NCBI RefSeq assembly: GCF_000717995.1
Contig: NZ_JODM01000017.1
Coordinates: 1-64,000, forward strand
Source of the DNA: Streptomyces violaceorubidus
GTDB lineage: Bacteria; Actinomycetota; Actinomycetes; Streptomycetales; Streptomycetaceae
Length of the DNA stretch: 64,000 bases
Reading direction: 5' to 3'
Of this stretch, positions 8,930 to 16,909 are shown in pieces (position 1 is the first letter of the stretch; the number at the start of each line of letters is the position of its first letter). The notes under the pieces are model-generated. The model saw only the letters and a list, made by a program, of their open reading frames with translations, did not search any database and was not told the DNA's origin. The position numbers were made by a program, and so were the translations under genes.

Positions 8930-10471
8930 TCAGCCGAGATCGCCGAGGGCAACCCGCTCGGCGACCCGCACCAGCGTCCGCACCGCCGTACCCGTGCCGC
9001 CCTTCGGGGTGTACCCGAACGGCGCGCCCTCGTTGAAGGCCGGACCCGCGATGTCGAGGTGCGCCCAGGTGATGCCCTCGCCGACGAACTCCCGCAGGAA
9101 CAGACCGGCCACCAGGCCGCCGCCCATCCGCTCGCCCATGTTCGCGATGTCCGCGGTCGGGGAGTCCATGCCCTTGCGCAGGTGCTCCGGCAGCGGCATC
9201 GGCCACGCCGGCTCGCCGGACTCCTCCGCCGCCTCGTGCACCGCGGAGCGGAACGCGTCGTCGTTCGCCATGATCCCGTACGTACGGCTGCCCAGCGCGA
9301 GCATCATCGCGCCGGTCAGGGTCGCCACGTCGATGATCGCGTCCGGCTTGTCCTGCGAGGCCGCCCACAGCGCGTCGGCGAGCACGAGCCGGCCCTCGGC
9401 GTCGGTGTTGAGCACCTCCACCGTCTTGCCGCTGTACATCCGCAGCACGTCACCCGGGCGGGTGGCGGAACCGGACGGCATGTTCTCGGCCAGCGCCAGC
9501 CAGCCGGTCACGTTGACCTCCAGGCCGAGCCGCGCGGCGGCGACGACCGCGGCGAACACGGCGGCGGCACCGGCCATGTCGCACTTCATCGTCTCGTTGT
9601 GCCCGGCCGGCTTGAGGGAGATGCCGCCCGAGTCGTAGGTGATGCCCTTGCCGACGAAGGCGAGGGACTTCTTCGCCTTGGGCGAGGTGTACGACAGCTT
9701 GACCAGCCGCGGACCCGACGCCGAACCGGCGCCGACGCCGAGGATGCCGCCGTAGCCGCCCTTGACGAGCGCCTTCTCGTCGAGCACCTGCACCTTGATG
9801 CCGTGCTCCTTGGCGGCCGTCTGCGCCACCGCCGCGAACGCCTCCGGGTTGAGGTCGTTCGGCGGGGTGTTGACCAGGTCGCGGGCGCGGTTCAGCTCCT
9901 CGGCGACCGCCGCGGCACGCTCGACGGCCGCCTTGTACGCCTTGTCGCGGGGCTTGCCGCCGAGCAGCGCGGCCTCCGCCAGCGGGGCCTTGCCGTTGCC
10001 CTTGGCGCCCTTGCCGTCCTTGGTGTCCTTCGCGGACTCCTTGTACGCGTCGAAGGAGTACGCGCCGAGCAGCACGCCCTCGGCGACGACACCGGCGTCG
10101 GCGGCCTCGGCGAGCGGCAGGGCGAAGGCGGCCTTCTTGGCGCCGGCCAGGGCACGGGCGGCCGCGCCGGCGGCCCGGCGCAGGGCCTCGGGGTCGAAAC
10201 CGGCGTCCTTCTCGGGCTCGGCACCGAGGCCCACCGCCACCACGACGGGGGCCTTGAAGCCGGACGGCGCGGGCAGCTTCGTCACCTCGCCCTCGGAGCC
10301 GGAGGCGCCGAGGGTCTCCAGGACGGCGGCGAGCCGGCCGTCGTACGCCTTGTCCACGGCTTCGGCGCCCGGGGCGACCAACGGGCCGCCTGCGCCCTTG
10401 GCGACGCCGATCACGATCGCGTCGGCCCGGAGGCCGGGCGCCGCGGCGGTGGAGAGAGTGAGAGCAGTCAC
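8930..10471 (-). CDS. pepA: Leucyl aminopeptidase, M17 family
   Basis: Cytosolic two-metal aminopeptidase that removes N-terminal residues from peptides. It has 513 residues, slightly long because of a Lys/Gly-rich insert near residues 150-165 (ESAKDTKDGKGAKGNGKAP). The C-terminal catalytic domain contains the metal-binding KGITYDSGGISLKP, the KCDMAGAA segment and the signature NTDAEGRLVLADAL. The N-terminal domain is the variable M17 type. It is a single-gene unit with a hairpin at its 3' end and diverges from the GH114-like gene. In some bacteria PepA also binds DNA; nothing here shows that. Confidence 0.95.
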   Translation of the reverse strand: MTALTLSTAAAPGLRADAIVIGVAKGAGGPLVAPGAEAVDKAYDGRLAAVLETLGASGSEGEVTKLPAPSGFKAPVVVAVGLGAEPEKDAGFDPEALRRAAGAAARALAGAKKAAFALPLAEAADAGVVAEGVLLGAYSFDAYKESAKDTKDGKGAKGNGKAPLAEAALLGGKPRDKAYKAAVERAAAVAEELNRARDLVNTPPNDLNPEAFAAVAQTAAKEHGIKVQVLDEKALVKGGYGGILGVGAGSASGPRLVKLSYTSPKAKKSLAFVGKGITYDSGGISLKPAGHNETMKCDMAGAAAVFAAVVAAARLGLEVNVTGWLALAENMPSGSATRPGDVLRMYSGKTVEVLNTDAEGRLVLADALWAASQDKPDAIIDVATLTGAMMLALGSRTYGIMANDDAFRSAVHEAAEESGEPAWPMPLPEHLRKGMDSPTADIANMGERMGGGLVAGLFLREFVGEGITWAHLDIAGPAFNEGAPFGYTPKGGTGTAVRTLVRVAERVALGDLG

Positions 10472-10648
10472 GGTGGTGAAATCTCGCTTCCGTATGAAGT
10501 CTGGTGTGGCCGAATGCGGGTGGGTCGACCGGGCCCGACATCCGACCCTAGATCCCTCCTGCGATGCGGTCCTCGCCTGGGCAGGCGAACACTCGGCACG
10601 AGCCTACGCTCGCGCCCCGCCGGGCTCCCTCCCGCGGGGCCGCGGTTT

Positions 10649-10664
10649 CCCCGCGTCTGCGGGG
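10649..10664. other. Small hairpin in the pepA-GH114 divergent region
   Basis: CCCCGC-GTCT-GCGGGG forms a 6 bp stem (7 with flanking T/A), about 60 bases before the GH114-like start. It could be a leader hairpin of that gene. The rest of 10472-10722 shows nothing recognisable. Confidence 0.35.
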
Positions 10665-10722
10665 ATGGGAGATCATTCCGGGGGTACGCCGCACACCCCT
10701 CCCGCACCCTGGAGCACTTTCC

Positions 10723-11535
10723 GTGAGACGCCCGGTCCCGTCGACAGCCCTCCTCCTGCTGCCGCTGCTGCTGCTCGCGGGCTGTACGTCGGCCCCCGGC
10801 GGCGGCGACGACGGCGACGGCGGCGGCGCCGCCGCGGACCGCTGGCGGCCCACGCCCGGCACCGCCTGGCAGTGGCAGCTCAGCGGCAGGCTCGACACGT
10901 CCGTCGACGTACCCGTCTACGACATCGACGGCTTCGACCACGGCGAGGCCACCGTCGCCCGGCTGCACGAGGACGGACGCAAGGTCATCTGCTACGTCTC
11001 CACCGGTGCCTGGGAGAACTTCCGGCCGGACGCCGACGAGTTCCCGGCGGCGGTGCTGGGCAAGGGCAACGGCTGGGAGGGCGAGCGGTGGCTGGACATC
11101 CGCGCGACGGACGTCCTGGAGCCGCTGATGGCTGAACGCCTCGACATGTGCCGCGAGAAGGGCTTCGACGCGGTCGAGCCGGACAACATGGACGGCTACA
11201 AGAACGAGACCGGCTTCCCGCTCACCGGCGAGGACCAGCTCCGCTACAACCGGCTGATCGCGAAGCTCGCCCACGACCGCGGGATGTCCGTCGGGCTGAA
11301 GAACGACCTGGACCAGATCCCGGAGCTGGTGGACGACTTCGACTTCGCCGTCAACGAACAGTGCGCCCAGTACGGCGAGTGCGCCGAGAACCAGCCGTTC
11401 ATCGACGCGGACAAGGCCGTCTTCCACGTCGAGTACGAGCTGCCGACGGAACGCTTCTGCGGCGATTCCCGTGCGCTGCGGCTCAGTTCGATGCTGAAGA
11501 AGTACGAACTGGATGCGTGGCGTGAGGCCTGCTGA
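10723..11535 (+). CDS. Secreted lipoprotein, GH114-like glycoside hydrolase
   Basis: A 270-residue exported protein. The signal peptide ends in the lipobox LLAGC (about residues 19-23), followed by an acidic Gly/Asp linker. The rest resembles the GH114/TM1410 TIM-barrel family: WQWQLSGRLD at the start, DIDGFD, VICYVSTGAWE, and the acidic pair in VEPDNMDGY that should be catalytic. Characterised GH114 members are endo-alpha-1,4-polygalactosaminidases; the substrate here is unknown, perhaps a galactosaminogalactan. I chose GTG 10723 with GGAG 8 bases upstream. It diverges from pepA and converges on cobS, so it looks monocistronic. Confidence 0.82.
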   Translation: MRRPVPSTALLLLPLLLLAGCTSAPGGGDDGDGGGAAADRWRPTPGTAWQWQLSGRLDTSVDVPVYDIDGFDHGEATVARLHEDGRKVICYVSTGAWENFRPDADEFPAAVLGKGNGWEGERWLDIRATDVLEPLMAERLDMCREKGFDAVEPDNMDGYKNETGFPLTGEDQLRYNRLIAKLAHDRGMSVGLKNDLDQIPELVDDFDFAVNEQCAQYGECAENQPFIDADKAVFHVEYELPTERFCGDSRALRLSSMLKKYELDAWREAC

Positions 11536-11545
11536 ACGCTGACGC

Positions 11546-11584
11546 CGGGTTCGGTTCGGGGTCGGTTCGGGTCGGGTTCGGTTG
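11546..11584. repeat. Short tandem GGTTCGG-type repeat
   Basis: About five imperfect copies of a GGTTCGGG/GGTCGGTTC unit fill the gap between two convergent genes, right up to the cobS stop codon. Slippage is a likely source. Confidence 0.6.
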
Positions 11585-11588
11585 TGGG

Positions 11589-12371
11589 TCAGCCCAGGAC
11601 CAGCACGACCAGCGCGGTCGTGGCCGCCGTCTCCGCTACTCCGCCGAAGACGTCGCCGGTGACGCCGCCGAAGCGGCGGACGCAGTGGCGCAGCAGGAGT
11701 TCGGCCGCCGCGGCGGCGCCCACCACGGCCAGTGCGGTGCGCAGCGCTTCGTACGGGCCCAGGTACGCGCCCGCCGCCGCGCCGGCCAGGGTGACGACCG
11801 CCGCCGCGGCCAGCGCCCCGCCGGCCGGGACCACTCCGGCGACCGCCGCGCCCAGGCCCTCCGGACGGGCGGCGGGCACCCCGGCCCGGGCCGCCGTCGT
11901 GAGCGCCAGCCGGGCGGCGGTCGCCGAGACCACGGCGGCCAGCGCGCCCCGGGCCCACGAGTCGCCGTAGGCCTGGGCGAGGGCGGCCACCTGGGCGAGC
12001 AGCGTGAACAGCAGGGTGAGGACGCCGAACGGTCCGATGTCGGACTGCTTCATGATCCGCAGGGCGTCCTCGGCGGGCTTGCCGCTGCCCAGTCCGTCGG
12101 CGGTGTCGGCCAGCCCGTCCAGGTGCAGCCCGCGGGTGAGTACGGCCGGGACGGCGGCCGTGGCGACCGCCGCGAGGAGGTTTCCCGCGCCCAGGAACAG
12201 CAGCAGGAGCCCGGTGCCCGCGGCGGCGACACCGACGGTCAGTCCGGCCAGCGGCGCCCACAGCATGCCGCCGCGCGCGGCGTCCCGGTCCCAGCGGGTG
12301 ACGTTGACCGGGAGCACGGTGAGGGTGCCGAAGGCGAAACGGAGGCCGTCGGGGGAGGGGGTCCTGAGCAC
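11589..12371 (-). CDS. cobS: Adenosylcobinamide-GDP ribazoletransferase
   Basis: Integral membrane enzyme that joins adenosylcobinamide-GDP to alpha-ribazole (or its phosphate), the last assembly step of adenosylcobalamin. The 260 residues form mostly hydrophobic helices. The family features are the N-terminal FAFGTLTVLPV and the acidic segment GLHLDGLADTADGLGSG at about residues 85-100, which binds metal and substrate. Start MLRTPSPDG at 12371. It is separated by one divergent gene from cobT and lies near cobU, so three late B12 genes sit within 5 kb. No cobalamin riboswitch is visible upstream, so regulation is unclear. Confidence 0.93.
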   Translation of the reverse strand: MLRTPSPDGLRFAFGTLTVLPVNVTRWDRDAARGGMLWAPLAGLTVGVAAAGTGLLLLFLGAGNLLAAVATAAVPAVLTRGLHLDGLADTADGLGSGKPAEDALRIMKQSDIGPFGVLTLLFTLLAQVAALAQAYGDSWARGALAAVVSATAARLALTTAARAGVPAARPEGLGAAVAGVVPAGGALAAAAVVTLAGAAAGAYLGPYEALRTALAVVGAAAAAELLLRHCVRRFGGVTGDVFGGVAETAATTALVVLVLG

Positions 12372-12419
12372 CGGCGCAGACTACCCGGCGGTCGGAGGGG
12401 CGTTGACGGGCCTCGGGGA

Positions 12420-12425
12420 TAAAGT
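12420..12425 (+). promoter_or_regulatory. Possible -10 box of a leaderless transcript
   Basis: TAAAGT fits TAnnnT and ends 6 bases before the ATG at 12432. No ribosome site is visible, which together suggest a leaderless mRNA. TTGACG lies at 12402-12407 but the spacing (12 bp) is too short for a standard -35 box. Confidence 0.35.
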
Positions 12426-12431
12426 GCGCAT

Positions 12432-13172
12432 ATGGGAGATTGGTGGCAGCGCAACATCGTGGAACCGGGCAAGCTGCCGCTGCTCCTCGCGCTGAGCGCG
12501 TTCGTGCTGACCTTCGTGGTCACCCGGGTGATCACGCGGCTGATCCGGGCGGGCAAGGGGCCCTTCGGGAACGTCAAGGCGGGCGGGGTGCACATCCACC
12601 ACGTGGTCCCGGGGGTCGTGCTCACCGTCATCGGCGGCTTCTGCGCGGTGGCGGGGGGCCGATACGGGTTCGGGTCGGCGCTCGCGGCGGTGGTCTTCGG
12701 GATCGGGGCGGGGCTCGTGCTGGACGAGTTCGCGCTGATCCTGCACCTCGACGACGTGTACTGGACCGAGGCGGGGCGCAAGAGCGTGGAGGTCGTGGTG
12801 CTCACCGCGGCCCTGGTCGGGCTGGTCCTTGCGGGGTTCACGCCGTTCGGCGTCGACGGGATGTCCCAGGAGGAGTTGCAGGACCGCGCGAACGTCATCG
12901 CGACCGTCGCGGGGAACTTCTTCTTCTCCCTCCTCGCCCTGGCCAAGGGCAAGGCACGGCTGGCGATCTTCGGGGTCATCGTTCCCGTGATCGCCCTGAT
13001 CGGCGCGGTCCGCCTGGCCCGGCCGGGGTCCCCGTGGGCCCGCCGGTTCTACGCCCGTCGCCCACGCGCCCGCGCGAGGTCCAGGCTGCGTGCCTACCAC
13101 CACGACCGCCGCTGGTCCGGGCCGCGCCGGGTCGTCCAGGACTGGATCGGGGGGCGTCCGGACCCGCGATGA
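12432..13172 (+). CDS. Actinobacterial integral membrane protein of unknown function
   Basis: 246 residues with about five membrane helices: residues 16-38, 55-80, 85-105, 120-140, and one near 175-195. The first loop has a striking HIHHVVPGV motif, and LDEFALILHLDDVYW follows the third helix. This His/Asp pattern could bind metal or a lipid head group. The C-terminal 50 residues are very Arg-rich and should lie in the cytoplasm. I know it only as a conserved hypothetical in Streptomyces and relatives. It diverges from cobS, and an inverted-repeat element sits past its 3' end. Function not assigned. Confidence 0.8.
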   Translation: MGDWWQRNIVEPGKLPLLLALSAFVLTFVVTRVITRLIRAGKGPFGNVKAGGVHIHHVVPGVVLTVIGGFCAVAGGRYGFGSALAAVVFGIGAGLVLDEFALILHLDDVYWTEAGRKSVEVVVLTAALVGLVLAGFTPFGVDGMSQEELQDRANVIATVAGNFFFSLLALAKGKARLAIFGVIVPVIALIGAVRLARPGSPWARRFYARRPRARARSRLRAYHHDRRWSGPRRVVQDWIGGRPDPR

Positions 13173-13238
13173 GGGTGCCTGCGGCTCCGGTGGGGGTGCG
13201 GGTGGCGCGGTGGGTTCGGTGGTGGGTCGGGGACGCGC

Positions 13239-13332
13239 CGGGGGGTGTCCGTCCTCGGAACGGCGCGGAATCGGTGGGACAGGGATCTGGAACTCCGTTG
13301 ACGCGCCAACCGCTGCGGGCGGACACCCCCCG
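13239..13332. repeat. 94 bp inverted-repeat element, copy 2 (complete)
   Basis: A complete element bounded by perfect 13 bp inverted repeats: CGGGGGGTGTCCG (13239-13251) and CGGACACCCCCCG (13320-13332). Bases 13247-13332 are identical to 1-86. Within it, GGCGCG can pair with CGCGCC and CGGT with ACCG in a crossed, pseudoknot-like order. It lies between the membrane protein gene and the cobT 3' end and could end transcription from both sides. It has no coding capacity, like a miniature inverted-repeat element. Confidence 0.85.
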
Positions 13333-13338
13333 CCGCGT

Positions 13339-14397
13339 TCACTCGCCCCCGTCGGAGACCTCCGGCAGCTCCGCCGCCAGCGACGCCGCCGCCTGGACCA
13401 GGGGGAGCGCCAGCAATCCGCCCGCGCCCTCGCCGACCTTCACGCCCTGGGACAGCAGCGGTTCCATGGCCATCCGGTCCAGCGCCTTCGCCTGGCCCGG
13501 CTCCCCGCTGTCGTGCGAGGCCAGCCACCAGTCCGGTGCCCGGAAGGCGACCCGCTGGCCGACCAGCGCGCACGCCGCCGTCACGACGCCGTCCAGGATC
13601 ACCGGCATCTTCCGCACCGCGCTCTGCAGCAGGAAGCCCGTCATGGCGGCCAGGTCCGCGCCGCCGACCGTGGCGAGGAGTTGCAACTGGTCGCCGAGAA
13701 CGGGCCGTGCGCGGCGCAGCGCGTCACGGATCGCCGCGCACTTGCGCATCCAGGCGAGGTCGTCGATCGGCACCCCGCCCCGGCCGGTGACGACCGACGC
13801 GTCCGTCCCGCACAGCGCGGCGACCAGTACGCCCGCCGCGGTCGTACCACCCACGCTCACATCCCCGAGCACCACCAGATCCGTGCCCGAGTCGGCCTCC
13901 TCGTCGGCCACCGCCATCCCGGCCCGGAAGGCGGCCTCCGCCGCCTCGAGGGTCAGCGCGTCCTCGATGTCGATGCGGCCGCCGCCGCGCCGCACCCGGT
14001 GTCCCGCGACCTCGGCCGGCAGCGTTTCCGGGTCGCAGTCCAGGGCCATGTCGACGACGCGTACGGGGACGTCCAGGCGCCTGGCGAGCACCGACACCGG
14101 CCGGCCGCCCTCCAGCACCTCGCGCACCAGCTCACCGGCGCCGCCCGCGGGCCGCGCCGACACGCCCAGCTCGGCGACCTTGTGGTCACCGGCGAACAGC
14201 ACCACCCGGGGGCGTACGACGGGGCGTACCGGTACGGCGGCCTGGGCGGCCGACAGCCACTCGCCCAGGTCGTCGAGGCGGCCCAGCGATCCGGGCGGAA
14301 CGACCTGACGCTCCCGGCGTGCCTCCGCGTCGCGGCGTACCCCGCCGTCGGGCCGCTCGATCAGGTCGGTGAAGTCGTCGAGATTCAGCGAGCTCAT
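13339..14397 (-). CDS. cobT: Nicotinate-nucleotide--dimethylbenzimidazole phosphoribosyltransferase
   Basis: Makes alpha-ribazole phosphate from nicotinate mononucleotide and dimethylbenzimidazole for the lower ligand of B12. Length 352 residues, typical for the family. Family features: the N-terminal PPGSLGRLDDLGEWL, the Gly-rich GDVSVGGTTAAGVL in the middle, and the C-terminal GMEPLLSQGVKVGEGAG-type loop (MAMEPLLSQGVKVGEGAGG here) with the catalytic Glu. I chose ATG 14397 (MSSLNLDDFTDLI). The methyltransferase gene diverges from it 139 bases away. The stop codon lies 6 bases from the inverted-repeat element. Confidence 0.94.
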   Translation of the reverse strand: MSSLNLDDFTDLIERPDGGVRRDAEARRERQVVPPGSLGRLDDLGEWLSAAQAAVPVRPVVRPRVVLFAGDHKVAELGVSARPAGGAGELVREVLEGGRPVSVLARRLDVPVRVVDMALDCDPETLPAEVAGHRVRRGGGRIDIEDALTLEAAEAAFRAGMAVADEEADSGTDLVVLGDVSVGGTTAAGVLVAALCGTDASVVTGRGGVPIDDLAWMRKCAAIRDALRRARPVLGDQLQLLATVGGADLAAMTGFLLQSAVRKMPVILDGVVTAACALVGQRVAFRAPDWWLASHDSGEPGQAKALDRMAMEPLLSQGVKVGEGAGGLLALPLVQAAASLAAELPEVSDGGE

Positions 14398-14536
14398 TCG
14401 CCGAACAGTACCGGCCCCGCACGAACCCGACGGAGGGCCCGTGGGCAGCACGCTCCGGCGGCGTCGCTGCACCCCGGAGCGCGCTCACGTACGTAACGTT
14501 TTGTCTGGAATTGCCGTCTCGTGTCGGGAGCCGCCC

Positions 14537-15250
14537 GTGTCCGGAACCTCCGTCGTGCCTCCGGTCCCCCCGTACGGGCCGTACCGCGAGGACTGCCCCT
14601 GGTGCGGCTCGCGGCGGCTGCGGGCCCGGCGGCGCGGTGACGGGCCGCGGCAGGGAGCGCCCCACCGGTCTCCGGTCGAGCGGTGCTGCGACTGTCGGCA
14701 CGTCTTCCGGAATCCGCCGCTCACCCCTGGTCCCGAACACCCCGTGGTCCGGGCCGGTGTCCGGATCGGGCACCTGCTGGCCGCCCGGGCCATGGTCCGC
14801 CACTGCCCCGAGCCCGAGAGCTGGCTGGACGTGGGGACGGGAGACGCCGACTTCCCGCGGGTGGCCCGCGCCTACTTCCCGTACACCTCGTTCGACGGCC
14901 TGGACCCCACCCCCCGGGTGCTGCGGGCCCGCGTCGTCGAGCGGGTGGAGGAGGCGATCGTCGGGCGCCTCACGGACCGTCACGTCACGGCCCGGGTGCG
15001 GGAGCGCTACGACGTCGTCAGCCTCTTCCAGTACCTGGAGCGGGTCGCGGACCCGCGGGCGGAACTGCGGGCCGCGCTGGGAGCGCTGCGGCCCGGCGGG
15101 CATCTGCTCGTCGACGTGGCCGACCCGCGCCGCCTGGTGCCGGTGCACCCCGTCGGGCTGGGCGCCGAACTCGTGGCCCAGGGCTGCACGGTCCTCACCG
15201 GCGCCCGGGGGCACCGCGTCATCGCGCGCAAGGACGCCTCAGCCCCGTAG
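14537..15250 (+). CDS. SAM-dependent methyltransferase with N-terminal zinc ribbon
   Basis: About 237 residues. Near the N-terminus CPWCGS and CCDC form a likely zinc ribbon at about residues 17-53. A class I Rossmann fold follows, with the SAM motif SWLDVGTGDADFPRVA and the later motifs YDVVSLFQYLERV and RPGGHLLVDVADP. This layout resembles small-molecule or polyketide-type methyltransferases with a Cys-rich head; the substrate is unknown. I chose GTG 14537 with GGGAG 6 bases upstream; the open frame extends back to 14369 but would overlap the cobT start. Its end overlaps the end of the convergent cobU gene by 12 bases. Confidence 0.75.
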   Translation: MSGTSVVPPVPPYGPYREDCPWCGSRRLRARRRGDGPRQGAPHRSPVERCCDCRHVFRNPPLTPGPEHPVVRAGVRIGHLLAARAMVRHCPEPESWLDVGTGDADFPRVARAYFPYTSFDGLDPTPRVLRARVVERVEEAIVGRLTDRHVTARVRERYDVVSLFQYLERVADPRAELRAALGALRPGGHLLVDVADPRRLVPVHPVGLGAELVAQGCTVLTGARGHRVIARKDASAP

Positions 15251-16438
15251 CACCAGCGCCTGGCCCGCCACCACCAGCAGCACCTGCTCGCACTCGGCGG
15301 CGAACGCCGTGTTCAGGCGGCCGAGTTCGTCGCGGTAGCGGCGGCCGGACGCCGTGGCCGGGACGATGCCCGAACCGACCTCGTTCGACACCGCCACCAG
15401 CGTGCGCCTCGTGGTGCGGACCGCCTCCGTCAGCTCCCGCACCCGGTCCCGGAGCGCCCGTTCGCCGCTGTCGGCCCACTCCGCGTCGTCCCACGCGCCG
15501 ACCGCGTCCATCGCGTCCGTCAGCCACAGGGACAGGCAGTCCACGAGGAGGGGCGGGCCCTCCTCCTTCAGGAGCGGGACGAGGTCGCAGGTCTCGGTGG
15601 TGCGCCAGGACCCGGGGCGGCGCTCCCGGTGGGCGCGGACCCGGGCCGCCCACTCGGTGTCCCCGTTCCGGGAGCCGCCGGTGGCGACGTAGAGCACACC
15701 GGGGAAGGACTCCAGCCGGCGTTCCGCCTCCACCGACTTGCCCGACCGGGCGCCGCCCAGCACGAGGGTGCGCCGCGGTACGTCGGGCACGTCCTCGTAC
15801 GAGCCCACCGCCAGCGTCGTCCCGTCCGGTACCGCCCTGGCCCCGGCCGCCGCGAGCCGTCGCGCCAGCTCCCGGCCCGGGGGCACGTCGTGGTCCAGGT
15901 GGACCGCCACGACGTCCGTCGTCGGGCCCGCCGCGCCCACCGCCCGCAGCTTCGCCAGCGCGTCCGGCCGCCCCACGACGTCCGCCAGCACCAGGTCGTA
16001 CGGTTCCGCCGGCTCCTCCAGGCCCGCCGGGGCGCCTCCCGGCGGCAGGTACAGGAACCGCCCGCCGTCCGGTCCCGTCACCGCGTACCCGGTGCCGGGC
16101 GCGTCCAGCGCCACCGCCCGCACCCGGTGCCCGGTGAGCAGCGCCAGCTCCCGCCCGTCCGGCACCCGGCCCGGCTGCGGCAGCCCGGCCGGCACCTCCA
16201 CGGCGGGCCCGTCGTGCGGGTGGGAGAGCAGCACCTGCCGTACGCCGGCCAGGGAGCGCCCGGCCCGCGCGGCGGCGAACGCGGCGCCGGGCGTCAGGTC
16301 GAGCAGCAGCGCCCCGTCCACCAGCAGCGCGGTCGCCGCGCGCGCCTGCTCGCCCTGTGCGGCGGCACACGCCGCGCAGGGACAGTCGGGGCGGGGCAGT
16401 CCCGCGGGGGCACCGGTGCCGAGCAGAGTCACGTCCAC
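15239..16438 (-). CDS. cobU: CobU-type adenosylcobinamide kinase/guanylyltransferase with extra N-terminal domain
   Basis: The C-terminal half (about residues 222-399) is a CobU/CobP enzyme that phosphorylates adenosylcobinamide and transfers GMP. It has the P-loop GGARSGKS (228-235), the YVATG strand, the LLVDCLSLWLTDAM motif and VSNEVGSGIVP. The N-terminal 220 residues look like a metallo-beta-lactamase fold (MDVTLLGTGAPAGLPRPDCPC), but the usual HxHxDH reads HPHDGP (73-78), so a full metal site is doubtful. Usual CobU is about 180 residues; this is a 399-residue fusion. It converges on the methyltransferase gene. Together with cobT and cobS it completes nucleotide loop assembly. Confidence 0.9.
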   Translation of the reverse strand: MDVTLLGTGAPAGLPRPDCPCAACAAAQGEQARAATALLVDGALLLDLTPGAAFAAARAGRSLAGVRQVLLSHPHDGPAVEVPAGLPQPGRVPDGRELALLTGHRVRAVALDAPGTGYAVTGPDGGRFLYLPPGGAPAGLEEPAEPYDLVLADVVGRPDALAKLRAVGAAGPTTDVVAVHLDHDVPPGRELARRLAAAGARAVPDGTTLAVGSYEDVPDVPRRTLVLGGARSGKSVEAERRLESFPGVLYVATGGSRNGDTEWAARVRAHRERRPGSWRTTETCDLVPLLKEEGPPLLVDCLSLWLTDAMDAVGAWDDAEWADSGERALRDRVRELTEAVRTTRRTLVAVSNEVGSGIVPATASGRRYRDELGRLNTAFAAECEQVLLVVAGQALVLRG

Positions 16439-16634
16439 GCACCGATTTTCACCGGTCGTCCGGCGACATGCGCGTCCGAGTCCCCCCCGGAGGGCGGGCG
16501 ACCGGGCCGTTCCCGTCGCCGGATCAGGTCTCCCGGCCTTCTACGGAGTGCCCGGCCGAACGCATAGGCTGCGGGCGGGGGCCGGACCAAGATCCGGCTT
16601 CCGCTCTGCATGTGCTCACATCTTGGAGGCGTAC

Positions 16635-16874
16635 ATGGCGGCATGGACGTGGCGGTTCGAGACGGCCGGCGGGACGGAGGTCCAGCCCGCGGTGCAGCCC
16701 GAGGAATTCACCACGCAAGGGGACGCCGAGTCCTGGATCGGGGAGCACTGGAAGGACCTCCAGGAGGGCGGTACCGACCAGGTGCGGCTCTTCGAGGACT
16801 CCACCGAGATCTACGGCCCGATGAGCCTGCACGCCGAGGAGGCGGAGGCCGAGGAGGCGGGGACCGAGGCCTGA
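16635..16874 (+). CDS. Small acidic conserved hypothetical protein
   Basis: 79 residues, starting MAAWTWRFETAGG and ending in an Ala/Glu-rich tail (EEAEAEEAG). The body, with WIGEHWKDLQEGG and a predicted beta-alpha-beta pattern, is a small soluble protein seen widely in Streptomyces. No known domain is recognised. The ATG has a strong TTGGAGG 4 bases upstream, which supports a real, well translated gene. It stands alone, diverging from cobU and converging on the HtrA-like gene. Confidence 0.75.
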   Translation: MAAWTWRFETAGGTEVQPAVQPEEFTTQGDAESWIGEHWKDLQEGGTDQVRLFEDSTEIYGPMSLHAEEAEAEEAGTEA

Positions 16875-16909
16875 GGGCCGTGGGCGTGACGGGGGCGGCC
16901 TCGCTCCCG

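Noticed and set aside
10468..12261. Long minus-strand frame across the GH114-like and cobS genes
   Set aside because: It runs through two real genes in other frames and has no recognisable domain.
11589..16438. Cobalamin riboswitch controlling cobS, cobT or cobU
   Set aside because: No B12-box-like sequence is found upstream of any of the three genes.
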